From positions 2,666,001 through 2,730,000 of the forward strand of contig NZ_CP010979.1 in NCBI RefSeq assembly GCF_000498395.2: a stretch of DNA of 64,000 bases. The letters run 5' to 3'. The translations under genes and the position numbers were made by a program. The notes below the pieces were generated by a model, which was not told where the DNA came from, did no database searches, and saw only the letters and a list, made by a program, of their open reading frames with translations. Positions 9,847-18,859 of the stretch are shown piece after piece. The stretch comes from Pseudomonas putida S13.1.2. Its GTDB lineage: Bacteria > Pseudomonadota > Gammaproteobacteria > Pseudomonadales > Pseudomonadaceae. Each line of letters begins with the position of its first letter. Within the stretch, counting starts at the first letter, position 1.

Positions 9847-9865
9847 GTATATGATAAGTATTATC
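9847..9865 (+). promoter_or_regulatory. Fur-box-like site upstream of sigma factor system 1
   Basis: GTATATGATAAGTATTATC matches the 19-base Fur consensus GATAATGATAATCATTATC at 14 positions. It lies 33 bases before the ATG of the FecI-type sigma gene at 9899, where Fur would repress under iron sufficiency. Confidence 0.65.
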
Positions 9866-9898
9866 GTTTGCGATACTTATCCATAGCGGCCCTCCTCC

Positions 9899-10420
9899 AT
9901 GCCTTCACCTTCCGACTCCAGCTTCTGCGATGTGGCCGCGCTCTACCGCCAGCAACACAACTGGCTGAAAAACTGGCTGCGCCACCGGCTCAATTGCTCG
10001 CACAGTGCCGCGGACCTGGCGCAGGACACGTTCTTGCGGCTGCTGGCAAAAGACCAGGTACCCCATTTGCACGCCCCACGTACCTTTCTTGCAAAGGTTG
10101 CGCAAAGCGTCTTGTCCAACCACTACCGCCGGCAAAAACTCGAACGTGTCTACCTCGCAGCCTTGGCGGCCATGCCTGAGCAGTACGTGCCCAGCCTGGA
10201 AACCCAGGCGATCCTGTTGGAAACCCTGATTTCCCTGGATGCGGCTATCGAGGGCCTGGATCAACCGGTACGCGCTGCATTTCTGTGGTCGCAGGTGGAT
10301 GGCTTGAGCCACGGGGAAATCGCCGAACGGCTGAACCTTTCGATCACTACGGTCAAACGCTACATCGTCAAGGCCGGCGCCCTGTGCATCAGGCTGGATC
10401 ACAGCCTGGACCTGCCATGA
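9899..10420 (+). CDS. FecI-type ECF sigma factor (iron system 1)
   Basis: 173 residues. Region 2 is at about 10-80, with the DLAQDTFLRLL motif characteristic of FecI-like factors. Region 4 is at about 115-165, with a helix-turn-helix (LSHGEIAERLNLSITTVKRYIVKA). Such factors direct RNA polymerase to one TonB-receptor promoter when the cognate siderophore signal passes through receptor and FecR. A Fur-like box precedes it, the FecR gene overlaps it by an ATGA, and the receptor follows, so the substrate receptor is surely the gene at 11476. There is no strong ribosome-binding site before the ATG; I kept this start because the N-terminal sequence matches family length. Confidence 0.92.
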   Translation: MPSPSDSSFCDVAALYRQQHNWLKNWLRHRLNCSHSAADLAQDTFLRLLAKDQVPHLHAPRTFLAKVAQSVLSNHYRRQKLERVYLAALAAMPEQYVPSLETQAILLETLISLDAAIEGLDQPVRAAFLWSQVDGLSHGEIAERLNLSITTVKRYIVKAGALCIRLDHSLDLP

Positions 10421-11391
10421 ACAGTGGCGGCAATTTGTCGATCTCGGCTGAGGTGGCCGAACAGGCCATGCATTGGCACCTTGAATTGCAAGAGCAAGGC
10501 GTGAGCGAGGCCACCCTGGCCGCCTGGATGAACTGGCGACAGTCGCACCCCGCGCACGAACAAGCCTGGCAGCGGGCAGAAACCTTTGCCCAACGCATGC
10601 GTGAAATGCGTGCGCCGAATCAGCGCCCATTGGTTCACGCCACCCTGCGCCCGATGTCATCCCGGCGCACGGCACTCAAGCAGTTGGGCGTGCTACTGGC
10701 GGCAGGCGCAAGCACCTGGTACCTGAAAGACAGTACGCAGATCCAGGACTGGAGCGCCGACTACCACAGCCGCATCGGTGAGCAGCGACGCCTGATGCTG
10801 GTCGACGGTTCCAAGGTGCAACTCAACACCGACAGCGCCATCAGCGCAGACACTGACGCGCAAAACCGGCGCATCAGGCTGCTGCGAGGGGAAATACTGG
10901 TCAGCAACAGCACCAAGGCCGGCGGGCGCTTGCTGTCGGTGGACACGGCACAGGGGCGCCTCGAGTCTTCGCAGGCACAATTCAACGTGAGGCAGCTTGG
11001 CGAGCACAGCCAGGTGAGCGTTCACCAAGGTACGCTGCTGATCAAGCCCGGTGCCCTGGCCCATCAACCCGCCTTGCTCAAGGCTGGGGAACAAGCCAGC
11101 TTTACCAGCAGCCAAGTGTTCGACCGGCACGCTGTAGCGCTCTCCCCGCCTGCCTGGAGCGAAGGCATGCTGGTAGCCCAAGGCCAACGGCTGGACGAAT
11201 TCATCGAAGACCTGCGCCGCTACCGTCGCGGCCACCTGGCCTGCGACCCCAGCCTGGCCGGCCTGCAGGTGTCGGGCACCTTCCCCTTGGGCGACACCGA
11301 AAAAGTCATTACTGCCGTGGCTGACACGTTGCAGCTGGATGTCCAGCACTTCACCCGTTACTGGGTGACGCTGAAGCCCAGAAGCGTCTGA
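10417..11391 (+). CDS. FecR-family anti-sigma/regulatory protein (iron system 1)
   Basis: 324 residues, starting at the ATGA that overlaps the sigma-factor stop, which argues for translational coupling. The N-terminal cytoplasmic part (about 1-80, DUF4880-like, with WMNWRQSHPAHEQAWQRAE) binds the sigma factor. A hydrophobic segment (about 95-107) is immediately preceded by a twin-arginine sequence SSRRTALKQLG. The periplasmic FecR domain (about 120-220: LADG-like VDGSKVQLNTDS, LLRGEILV) and a C-terminal DUF4974-like tail (WSEGMLVAQGQRLDEFI) follow; the tail contacts the receptor signalling domain. It relays occupancy of the receptor at 11476 to the sigma factor. Confidence 0.92.
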   Translation: MNSGGNLSISAEVAEQAMHWHLELQEQGVSEATLAAWMNWRQSHPAHEQAWQRAETFAQRMREMRAPNQRPLVHATLRPMSSRRTALKQLGVLLAAGASTWYLKDSTQIQDWSADYHSRIGEQRRLMLVDGSKVQLNTDSAISADTDAQNRRIRLLRGEILVSNSTKAGGRLLSVDTAQGRLESSQAQFNVRQLGEHSQVSVHQGTLLIKPGALAHQPALLKAGEQASFTSSQVFDRHAVALSPPAWSEGMLVAQGQRLDEFIEDLRRYRRGHLACDPSLAGLQVSGTFPLGDTEKVITAVADTLQLDVQHFTRYWVTLKPRSV

Positions 11392-11475
11392 TAAAAAATA
11401 ATTGCCTTTGGGTGGTCCGATTTGCGTTCTCACGAGACTTGAACCCCAAACACTTGATGCAATGGGGAACAACGC

Positions 11476-13902
11476 GTGAAATCCACCGCCATTAAACACC
11501 CGGGCCAACCGGCTTCGATCAAACACACGCTGGCCGTGGCCGTGGTGCAAGGCATTGTCGGCATGAGCGCATCCGCGCCGCTGCTGGTGCTGCCCGCATG
11601 GGCCGTAGCCGCCGAACAACGTCAGGTCGATTTCGACATCCCGGCTGGGCCCCTGGCCCCTGCCCTGGCGCGTTTCGGGCAGGCCGCGCACATCTTGCTT
11701 TCGTACCCCACCTCGTTGGCTGAAGGGCGCAGCACCGGGGGCCTGCAGGGCCACTTCGAGGTCGACCAAGGCCTGGCGATACTGCTGGCGGGCTCGGGGC
11801 TTGAGGCCAGCCGGGGCGCCAACGGCAACTATTCGCTGCAAGCCACTGTCGGCAGTGCCCTGGAGCTAAGTGCGGTGTCGATTTCCGGCAAGGCCCCCGG
11901 CTCGACTACCGAGGGCACCGGGCTGTACACCACCTATTCGTCCAGCAGCTCGACGCGCCTGAACCTCACACCCAAGGAAACCCCACAATCGCTGACCGTG
12001 ATGACCCGCCAGCGCCTGGATGACCAGCGCCTGACCAACCTGACCGATGCGCTCGAGGCCGCCCCTGGCATCACCGTGGTCCGCGATGGCCTGGGCTCGG
12101 AAAGCGACTCCTACTGGTCGCGTGGCTTTGCCATCCAGAACTATGAGGTGGACGGTGTGCCCACCAGTACCCGCCTGGACAACTACTCGCAAAGCATGGC
12201 GATGTACGACCGTATCGAAATCGTGCGCGGTGCTACGGGCTTGATCAGCGGCATGGGCAACCCTTCTGCCACCATCAACCTGATCCGCAAGCGCCCAACC
12301 AGCGAAATGCAAGCCAGCATTACCGGGGAGGCCGGCAATTGGGACCGCTATGGCACCGGTTTCGATGTATCCGGGCCATTGACCGAATCGGGGAATGTTC
12401 GCGGGCGCCTGGTCGCCGACTACAAGACCGAGAAAGCCTGGATTGACCGCTACAACCAGCAATCGCAGTTGATCTACGGTATTACCGAATTCGACGTGAG
12501 CGAAGACACGTTGTTGACGCTGGGCTTCAGCTACCTGCGCAGCGATATAGACTCGCCGCTGCGCTCCGGCCTGCCAACGCGTTTCAGCACCGGCCAGCGC
12601 ACCGACCTCAAGCGCTCGCTCAACGCCGCGCCGGACTGGTCCTACAACGACCATGAGCAAACCAGCTTCTTCACCTCGATCGAGCAACAACTGGGCAACG
12701 GCTGGAGCGGCAAGCTAGAACTGACCCATGCCGAAAACAAGTTCGATGAACTGTTCAACTTTGCCATGGGCAGCCTGAACACCGATGGTAGCGGCCTGTC
12801 GCAGTTGCCCGTGCGTTTCTCGGGCACGCCGCGCCAGGACAACCTGGACCTGTATGTCACCGGCCCGTTCGGCCTGTTCGGCCGGGATCACGAGCTGATC
12901 ACTGGCGTTACCCTGTCGCAATACAAAGAGAGCACGCCAAGTTGGGGCGGCTGGCGCTATGACTATGCCGGCTCACCGGCAGGTGCTATCGACAACCTGT
13001 TCGACTGGGATGGCAACTCGGCAAAACCGGCCTTCAGCGAAAGCGGAAAGTCGTCGATCGATGAGGACCAGTATGCGGCGTACCTGACTGCGCGGTTCAG
13101 CGTGACGGACGACCTGAGCCTGATTGTCGGTAGCCGCGTCATCGACTGGAAACGCGACACGTCCGATCGCCCGTACGGTGGCGAAGCTAGCGAGGTCAAT
13201 CGCGAAGAAAACGGCGTGTTCATCCCCTATGCCGGGGTGGTCTACGACCTGGATGAGACTTGGTCGCTGTATGCCAGCTACACCAAGATCTTCAACCCGC
13301 AGGCCTCCTGGGTCACCGATGAAGACGACAAGCCGCTGGACCCCATGGAAGGCAAAGGTTATGAAATCGGCATCAAGGGTTCGCACCTCGATGGCCGCCT
13401 CAACTCCAGCCTGGCGCTGTTCAAACTGGAGCAGGACAACCTGGCGATCTGGCAACACGACAACGTCTACACCGCTGAACAGGACACCACGTCCAAGGGC
13501 ATCGAGCTTGAGGTGAACGGTGAACTGGCCGAAGGTTGGCAGGCATCTGCCGGTTACGCCTATTCGGTAACCACCGATGCCGACGACCAGCGCATCAACA
13601 CCAACCTGCCACGCAACAGCTTCAAGACCTTCAGCAGCTATCGCCTGCACGGGCCGCTGAACAAAGTCACCGTCGGCGGCGGCGTGAACTGGCAGAGCAA
13701 GGTCGGCGCCGACCTGCACACCTTCAGCCAGGGCAGTTACGCAGTCACCAACCTGATGGCTCGCTATGACATCAACGAGCACCTCAGCGCCACGGTCAAC
13801 CTGAACAACGTGTTTGATCGTGCGTATTACAGCCAGTCCGGGCTGTACGGTGTCTACGGCGCGCCACGCAACCTGATGACCAGTTTCAGGTACAGTTTCT
13901 GA
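11476..13902 (+). CDS. TonB-dependent siderophore receptor with signalling domain (iron system 1)
   Basis: 808 residues from a GTG start, chosen because GGGGA lies eight bases upstream and the downstream sequence is a long signal peptide ending near AVA-AEQ (about residue 46). An STN signalling domain follows (about 50-125: FDIPAGPLAPALARFGQ, LLAGSGLEASR), then the plug (about 165-290: LTPKETPQSLTVMTRQRL, EIVRGATGL) and a 22-strand barrel ending in Phe (FRYSF). The plug motifs are those of FpvA/FoxA-type ferric siderophore receptors; the ligand cannot be told from sequence. With the preceding FecI/FecR pair it forms a complete surface-signalling system. A five-codon reading frame (ATG at 11462) overlaps the GTG start. 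Confidence 0.92.
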   Translation: MKSTAIKHPGQPASIKHTLAVAVVQGIVGMSASAPLLVLPAWAVAAEQRQVDFDIPAGPLAPALARFGQAAHILLSYPTSLAEGRSTGGLQGHFEVDQGLAILLAGSGLEASRGANGNYSLQATVGSALELSAVSISGKAPGSTTEGTGLYTTYSSSSSTRLNLTPKETPQSLTVMTRQRLDDQRLTNLTDALEAAPGITVVRDGLGSESDSYWSRGFAIQNYEVDGVPTSTRLDNYSQSMAMYDRIEIVRGATGLISGMGNPSATINLIRKRPTSEMQASITGEAGNWDRYGTGFDVSGPLTESGNVRGRLVADYKTEKAWIDRYNQQSQLIYGITEFDVSEDTLLTLGFSYLRSDIDSPLRSGLPTRFSTGQRTDLKRSLNAAPDWSYNDHEQTSFFTSIEQQLGNGWSGKLELTHAENKFDELFNFAMGSLNTDGSGLSQLPVRFSGTPRQDNLDLYVTGPFGLFGRDHELITGVTLSQYKESTPSWGGWRYDYAGSPAGAIDNLFDWDGNSAKPAFSESGKSSIDEDQYAAYLTARFSVTDDLSLIVGSRVIDWKRDTSDRPYGGEASEVNREENGVFIPYAGVVYDLDETWSLYASYTKIFNPQASWVTDEDDKPLDPMEGKGYEIGIKGSHLDGRLNSSLALFKLEQDNLAIWQHDNVYTAEQDTTSKGIELEVNGELAEGWQASAGYAYSVTTDADDQRINTNLPRNSFKTFSSYRLHGPLNKVTVGGGVNWQSKVGADLHTFSQGSYAVTNLMARYDINEHLSATVNLNNVFDRAYYSQSGLYGVYGAPRNLMTSFRYSF

Positions 13903-13916
13903 CGCGTCGCGATTGC

Positions 13917-13935
13917 TGAAAAAGAGGGCAGCCCT
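13917..13935 (-). terminator. Small intrinsic terminator of receptor 2
   Basis: On the minus strand, the palindrome AGGGCTGCCCT (13925-13935) is followed by CTTTTTC, starting four bases after the stop codon of the receptor gene that ends at 13939. It sits between two convergent genes; the stem is short. Confidence 0.5.
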
Positions 13936-13938
13936 ACA

Positions 13939-16407
13939 TCAGAAGTCAACCGCGGCTGACATCTGCAGCGCCCTCGGGTAACCCGGCGATATTGCACCGT
14001 ACGAAGCCACCCCCGACCAGTACTCGCGGTCGAACACGTTCTGCACCGTCACCCGGAACGTTGTAGGGTGGCCGTCGATGCGCGTGGCGTAGCGCGCCCC
14101 CACATCGAAACGTGTCCAGGCATCGAGTTCCTGGGTGTTGGCCTGGTTGATGTACTGGCTGCCGGTATAGATGGCACCTCCGGTCAGTGTGACGCCTTCT
14201 GCCCGGGGGATGTCCCACTCGGCCCACAGGTTGGCCTGCACATCTGGCACACCTACTGCCTCGTTGCCCTTGTTGGCGGCCGTGGCCGAATCGGTCAGTT
14301 TGCTGTCCAGCACAGTCATGCCACCCAGCAACCGGGTGCCCGGCGCAACCTCGCCAAACATGCTCAGCTCGACCCCACGGTTACGTTGCTGTGCCTGCAC
14401 CGAGAACTGGTTGCCAGCGCCCAGCTCACCGCTGGGTTTCTCTATCTGGAATACCGATAAGGTGGTCATGAACGTGTTGTGCTCGTACTTCACTCCCAGC
14501 TCGTGCTGCTTGGTCTTGTAAGGCGCGAACGCTTCACCGGCATTGCTTGCCGTGGCCGGTGCGACATCACCTTTGCTCAAGCCTTCGACATAGTTGTAGT
14601 ACAGCGAAATGTTTTCCCACGGCTTGACCACTACGCCTGCCACGGGGGTGGTTGCACTGTCTTTGTAGCGCGAGGTCACCGTACCTGTGGTGCTGTAGTT
14701 GCGTGACTCGATTTCCTGCCGCCGCACTCCCAGCGTCAGTTGCATACGGTCATCGAGGACCGACAAGGTATCAGTCAAGGCGACACCAGACAGCTCGGCC
14801 TCGGACACCCGGTCCACCTTTGGCGCAGCGATGTACTGCTTGGGCACCTCTACCGGGTGGTAGATGTTCGAGCGGATTTCCGTGCCGTTGTTGATGCCAC
14901 GGGACAACTCATCCTGATACCGCGTGGCCATGGCGGTAATCGTATGGTTGACCGGCCCGGTTTCAAACAACCCACGCAGCCCGACGTCGGCGGTGGAGCG
15001 GTCGACGTTGAACTTGTAGTAACCGGGGATATTGCTGGTGTCACCCGCCGCGTTGAGGATCCGTGGAACCTGGTCGGACACCCGCGCCACATCTGCCCTG
15101 CCGCCACCGGCATGGGCGAACACCGTCAACGCGTCGCTGATGTCGTATTCCCCACCCAGCAACGCTGACTGTTCAGTGGTTCTCGACCAACCCCAGTCCT
15201 GCGGCAGATTGGTACGGCCACTGGCGGCAGAGGGGACGTCGAAACCGGGGGCCACGGTGAAGGGGCGCGAGGCAGCATCCCACCGCTCCTTCTGGCTGAT
15301 GAAGTCCAGGTTCAGGCGCAAGCGCTCACCTTGGTAGTCCAGGGCAATAGCGCCAATGTCCAGCGCACGTTGCTGGTCATCGATAGCCGTGTCGCCCTGG
15401 GCAAGGCTGCCGTTGAAACGCACACCCCATTGCCGCTGATCCCCGAAGCGGCGGCTGATGTCGAGGTGGCCGCCCACCTGGGTGTCAGAGCTGTAGCTGG
15501 CGGTGACACGGGTCAAATCTTCGGCGAGCGCGCGCTTGGGGACGATATTGATCACGCCGCCAACGCCGCTGTTCGGGGAAATACCGTACATCAGGGCCCC
15601 CGGCCCCTTGAGCACTTCGACCCGTTCGGCATATTCGGTGAACACGCGGTAATTGGGTGCAACGCCATACACACCATCGAAGGCCAGCTCGCCCAGGTTG
15701 CCTTCACCCACCGGGAAGCCGCGAATGAAAAACGAGTCGACGATGCCACCCGTCTGCCCGGTGGAGCGCACAGAGGGGTCACGCTCCAGGGCATCGGCCA
15801 CAGTCACCGTCTGCAGGTCAGCCAGTGTTTTTGCGGTGTAGCTGGTGACGTTGAAGGGCGTATCCATCACGTCTTTGTTGCCAAGCATGCCTAGCCGCCC
15901 GCCGCGTGCAACCTGTCCGCCTGCGTAGGCCTCTGGCAGTGTTTCGTGGCGCATGCTGTTGGCGTCAATGGTCGTGGCGGCCAGCGTGAGGCCTTCATCA
16001 CTGCTTGGCTGACGGATCAGTTGGTAACTGCCGTTGCTCAGTTCCACCAGCTCCAGGCCACTGCCGGCAAGCAGCTGGGCGATACCCTCACGCGCCGAAT
16101 AAGCACCGCTCAGCCCAGGACTCTGCAGGCCATCGGTGAGTGCCGGTTCAAACGACAGCGCAACGCCCGAGGCCAGCGCGAAACTGGACAACACCCGCCC
16201 CAGACTGCCCGGGGCAATTTCGTAAGTACGGATGCTCACGCTATCCAGGGGTTGCGCGACGGCGGGCAAAAGGTAGCCGGCCCCTGATACCAGAACTGCA
16301 CCGAAGAGTGTGCTGCGTACCGCAACAGCTAACGCACGCTTAGGCGATGGGCAACTTGCAACAGGCATGACAGGCGGGTCCTTCTGGCTGGGAATGGAAG
16401 TGTTCAT
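13939..16407 (-). CDS. TonB-dependent siderophore receptor with signalling domain (iron system 2)
   Basis: 822 residues. A long signal sequence has its hydrophobic core at about 28-50 and a cleavage near VAQP. An STN domain spans about 55-115 (YEIAPGSLGRVLSSFALASG, LLAGSGLELVEL). The plug domain spans about 160-300 (MDTPFNVTSYTAKTLAD, SFFIRGFPV, RVEVLKGPGALMYG). The barrel ends in AAVDF with the usual terminal Phe. The NVTSYTAKTLAD plug style is that of FhuA/FhuE/FoxA-like receptors for hydroxamate siderophores; the exact ligand is not inferable. It lies downstream of its own FecI and FecR genes on the minus strand and converges on receptor 1, leaving 36 bases between them. Confidence 0.9.
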   Translation of the reverse strand: MNTSIPSQKDPPVMPVASCPSPKRALAVAVRSTLFGAVLVSGAGYLLPAVAQPLDSVSIRTYEIAPGSLGRVLSSFALASGVALSFEPALTDGLQSPGLSGAYSAREGIAQLLAGSGLELVELSNGSYQLIRQPSSDEGLTLAATTIDANSMRHETLPEAYAGGQVARGGRLGMLGNKDVMDTPFNVTSYTAKTLADLQTVTVADALERDPSVRSTGQTGGIVDSFFIRGFPVGEGNLGELAFDGVYGVAPNYRVFTEYAERVEVLKGPGALMYGISPNSGVGGVINIVPKRALAEDLTRVTASYSSDTQVGGHLDISRRFGDQRQWGVRFNGSLAQGDTAIDDQQRALDIGAIALDYQGERLRLNLDFISQKERWDAASRPFTVAPGFDVPSAASGRTNLPQDWGWSRTTEQSALLGGEYDISDALTVFAHAGGGRADVARVSDQVPRILNAAGDTSNIPGYYKFNVDRSTADVGLRGLFETGPVNHTITAMATRYQDELSRGINNGTEIRSNIYHPVEVPKQYIAAPKVDRVSEAELSGVALTDTLSVLDDRMQLTLGVRRQEIESRNYSTTGTVTSRYKDSATTPVAGVVVKPWENISLYYNYVEGLSKGDVAPATASNAGEAFAPYKTKQHELGVKYEHNTFMTTLSVFQIEKPSGELGAGNQFSVQAQQRNRGVELSMFGEVAPGTRLLGGMTVLDSKLTDSATAANKGNEAVGVPDVQANLWAEWDIPRAEGVTLTGGAIYTGSQYINQANTQELDAWTRFDVGARYATRIDGHPTTFRVTVQNVFDREYWSGVASYGAISPGYPRALQMSAAVDF

Positions 16408-16474
16408 TCCAGTTGCCAGCCGAGACTGAAAAAAGTATCAGCCACAAAGCAGTTTTTTTTCCGCGTCCGGCATT

Positions 16475-17458
16475 TCACGGCGCTGCGGGATAAAGCAGAG
16501 TCCAGTAGCCATTGATGTGCGCGGATACCCGCAATGCATAGGTCGACTCCAGCATGCTCAGGCTGCGCTGAGTGTCGCTGACCGGAAACGCCCCGGAAAT
16601 ACGCAGGCCGGCAATGCGCGGGTCGCAGCGAATGACGCCGCGCCGGTAGCGCGCCAGCTGGGTCACAAAGTCATCCAACCGCATGCCGTCTGCCAGCAGC
16701 ATCCCCTGGGTCCAGGCCGTCGCGGTGGCGTCAACCGGCACCGGCCGGCCGACCGTGTGTGCAGTGAAATCGACACGCTCGCCGGCCTGTACAACGGTGC
16801 CGGCCTTGGCCGCCGCGCGGGCGGGCTCGATGCGAATGGCCCCTTCGATAACCGCCAGGTAAGTGCGCCCGTCCAGCTCTCGCACGCTGAAGCGCGTGCC
16901 CAGGGCTTGCATGCGCCCCTCCCGTGTTGCCACCCGCAGGGGGCGCGCAGGCACTACGATATCAGGCGCTGTCTGCACCAGAATTTCGCCCCGGCGCAGT
17001 TGAATGAAGCGCTCATCGGCATCGAAACGTATGTCGATTGCAGAGTCGGTATTGAGGAAGATCTGCGTACCATCGGCCAAGGTGAGCTGGCGGCACTCGC
17101 CTACAGTCGAGCGATAGTCCGCGGCCCATCCTTGTCGCTCGGTCAGCTTCCAGCCTGCCCAACTTGCCGGAAGCACGGCCAGCAGCAACGCCAACCGGCT
17201 GATCATCGCCCGTCGGCCCGGGTCGGCCGGGCGGTCGAGCGCCGACATCGACAGCGCCGGCGGCAAACCGTCCAGCTTGCCCATCAGCCGTTCGGCACGT
17301 TGCCAGGCCTGCGCACGCTCGGGGCTGCTGCTGCGCCAGGCCAACCAGTCGGCCCTTTGCGCATCGGTCACTGCGCCTGCACTCATGGCCATCAACCACT
17401 CGGCCGCTTCTTCAAGTGCCTCGGTAGCCGTTGGGCCGCCACGCTGGACATCAGCCAT
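16475..17458 (-). CDS. FecR-family anti-sigma/regulatory protein (iron system 2)
   Basis: 327 residues. It has an N-terminal sigma-binding segment (about 1-70, with DWLAWRSSSPERAQAWQRAERL), a twin-arginine-preceded hydrophobic stretch (GRRAMISRLALLLAVLPASW, about 86-105), a periplasmic FecR domain (about 115-215: LADGTQIFLNTDSAIDI, LRRGEILV) and a C-terminal DUF4974-like region (WTQGMLLADGMRLDDFV). The ATG directly abuts the stop codon of the sigma-factor gene, so the two are co-translated. The receptor follows after 67 bases. It should control, and be needed for, activity of the sigma factor encoded just upstream. Confidence 0.92.
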   Translation of the reverse strand: MADVQRGGPTATEALEEAAEWLMAMSAGAVTDAQRADWLAWRSSSPERAQAWQRAERLMGKLDGLPPALSMSALDRPADPGRRAMISRLALLLAVLPASWAGWKLTERQGWAADYRSTVGECRQLTLADGTQIFLNTDSAIDIRFDADERFIQLRRGEILVQTAPDIVVPARPLRVATREGRMQALGTRFSVRELDGRTYLAVIEGAIRIEPARAAAKAGTVVQAGERVDFTAHTVGRPVPVDATATAWTQGMLLADGMRLDDFVTQLARYRRGVIRCDPRIAGLRISGAFPVSDTQRSLSMLESTYALRVSAHINGYWTLLYPAAP

Positions 17459-17971
17459 CTAGTCGACCAGCCTCAAGCACTGGAGAAACGCCTGTTTCAT
17501 GTAACGCTTGATGGTGATGAGCGACACACCTAGCTGCTCGGCAATGGCTTCGTACTTCATGCCGCCCAGCTGGGACAACAGGAACGCGCGCCTGACCAAA
17601 GCTGGCAGCGTGTCGAGCATGGCATCTATTTCGTGCAGGGTTTCCAGGATCAGCAAGCGGGCCTCGGGCGAAGGCACCTCAGGTGCTGGCAAGTGCTCAA
17701 GCGCCTTGAGGTAGGCACGCTCCAGCGATTTACGCTGGCACCAGTTGGCAAGGATGCCCCCGGCGACACAGCTCAAATAGGCGCGAGGCTCATCAAACAC
17801 CACGGTTTTCGAGGCCAGGATGCGCGCGAAGGTATCCTGCACCAGGTCGGCCGCATCGACCGCATTGCCCAGGCGCCTGCGCAGCCTGGCATGCAGCCAG
17901 CCCTGGTGGCCGTTGTAGAGCGCCTCTACATTGCGCAGGTGATTGTCGGAGCCGGGTAGCACGTCGCTCAT
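17459..17971 (-). CDS. FecI-type ECF sigma factor (iron system 2)
   Basis: 170 residues from the ATG at 17971. The frame stays open upstream to a GTG (17989) and a TTG (18010), but the TTG lies inside a Fur-box-like sequence, so I prefer the ATG although no strong ribosome-binding site is visible. Region 2 has AADLVQDTFARIL and region 4 has YEAIAEQLGVSLITIKRYMKQAFLQC, both typical of iron-starvation sigma factors. It is the first gene of FecI-FecR-receptor set 2 and divergent from the methyltransferase at 18062. Confidence 0.9.
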   Translation of the reverse strand: MSDVLPGSDNHLRNVEALYNGHQGWLHARLRRRLGNAVDAADLVQDTFARILASKTVVFDEPRAYLSCVAGGILANWCQRKSLERAYLKALEHLPAPEVPSPEARLLILETLHEIDAMLDTLPALVRRAFLLSQLGGMKYEAIAEQLGVSLITIKRYMKQAFLQCLRLVD

Positions 17972-17995
17972 GGGGGCGATTCTGTTCACGCAAGT

Positions 17996-18014
17996 GAGAA
18001 TTGTTTTCAATATT
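17996..18014. promoter_or_regulatory. Fur-box-like site upstream of sigma factor system 2
   Basis: GAGAATTGTTTTCAATATT agrees with the Fur consensus at 12 of 19 positions. It sits 25 bases before the sigma-factor ATG and 48 bases before the divergent methyltransferase ATG, so Fur could influence both. Confidence 0.5.
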
Positions 18015-18061
18015 AAGGTAGCGTTTCAACACAACGCAAGTTCAACCACCGGGACACCACC

Positions 18062-18736
18062 ATGCCTGATCCTGAATGCACCTTGCTCGACAGTTGGCAG
18101 CACAACGCCCAAGCCTGGATCGACGCCGTGCGCAGCGGCGCCATCGAGAGCCGTCGGCAGGTCACCGACCAGGCCATTTTGCTAACCATCCTTGGCCGCC
18201 AGCCCGAACGGGTACTGGACCTGGGCTGCGGTGAGGGCTGGTTGATGCGTGCGCTGCACGACCGCGGTATCGAAGCCGTGGGCGTCGATGGTGACCGGGC
18301 GCTGGTAGAGGCCGCGCGCGCTGCGGGCTCGGCCGAGGTCCACCTGGCCAGTTATGCGCAGTTGGCCGATGCGCAGGCCTGTGTAGGCACAGGCTATGAC
18401 CTGGTTTGTGCCAACTTTGCGCTGTTGCACCAGGACATCATTCCGCTGTTGGCGGCGATGAATGAATTGCTGGTGCCAGGTGGGGCGCTGGTGATCCAGA
18501 CCCTGCACCCATGGAGCGTGGCAGGCGGTGACTACCAGGATGGCTGGCGAGAGGAGTCTTTTGCCGGGTTTGCCGGGGACTGGCAACCGATGCCGTGGTA
18601 CTTCCGTACGTTGGCCAGCTGGCTGAATGCACTGGACATGGCCGGGTTGCGCCTGGTCAGTTTGCAGGAACCACAGCACCCGCAAAGTGCGGTGCCGCAG
18701 TCGCTGTTGATGGTGGCCGAGACACGGTTGGTGTAG
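18062..18736 (+). CDS. Class I SAM-dependent methyltransferase, substrate unknown
   Basis: 224 residues with a Rossmann-fold methyltransferase core: motif I VLDLGCGEG at about 51-59, an acidic residue ending strand 2 (VGVDGD), and YDLVCANFALLHQD followed by LLVPGGALVIQTLHP as motifs II/III. A cytosolic enzyme of the Methyltransf_11/12 type. The substrate cannot be named; it resembles UbiE/Tam-like small-molecule methyltransferases. It is divergent from the Fur-linked sigma factor, sharing a 90-base promoter region, and followed directly by a REP pair. Confidence 0.8.
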   Translation: MPDPECTLLDSWQHNAQAWIDAVRSGAIESRRQVTDQAILLTILGRQPERVLDLGCGEGWLMRALHDRGIEAVGVDGDRALVEAARAAGSAEVHLASYAQLADAQACVGTGYDLVCANFALLHQDIIPLLAAMNELLVPGGALVIQTLHPWSVAGGDYQDGWREESFAGFAGDWQPMPWYFRTLASWLNALDMAGLRLVSLQEPQHPQSAVPQSLLMVAETRLV

Positions 18737-18844
18737 GAGCGGCCTTGCGTCGCGATGGGCCGCGAAGCGGCCCCAGAAATTTATGCCGTGACACACAACC
18801 TGGGGCCGCTTTGCGGCCCATCGCGACGCAAGGCCGCTCCTACA
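18732..18844. repeat. REP pair, TAGGAGCGGCC type
   Basis: Two 44-base arms (18732-18775 and 18801-18844) are inverted copies with a single mismatch, separated by 25 bases. It lies between the convergent methyltransferase and quiC1 genes and may fold as a bidirectional terminator or BIME. Confidence 0.85.
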
Positions 18845-18859
18845 TCGACCGCGTCGGGC

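Noticed and set aside
17972..18010. N-terminal extension of sigma factor 2 to a TTG
   Set aside because: It would begin within the Fur-box-like sequence and has no ribosome-binding site; the ATG at 17971 fits family length.
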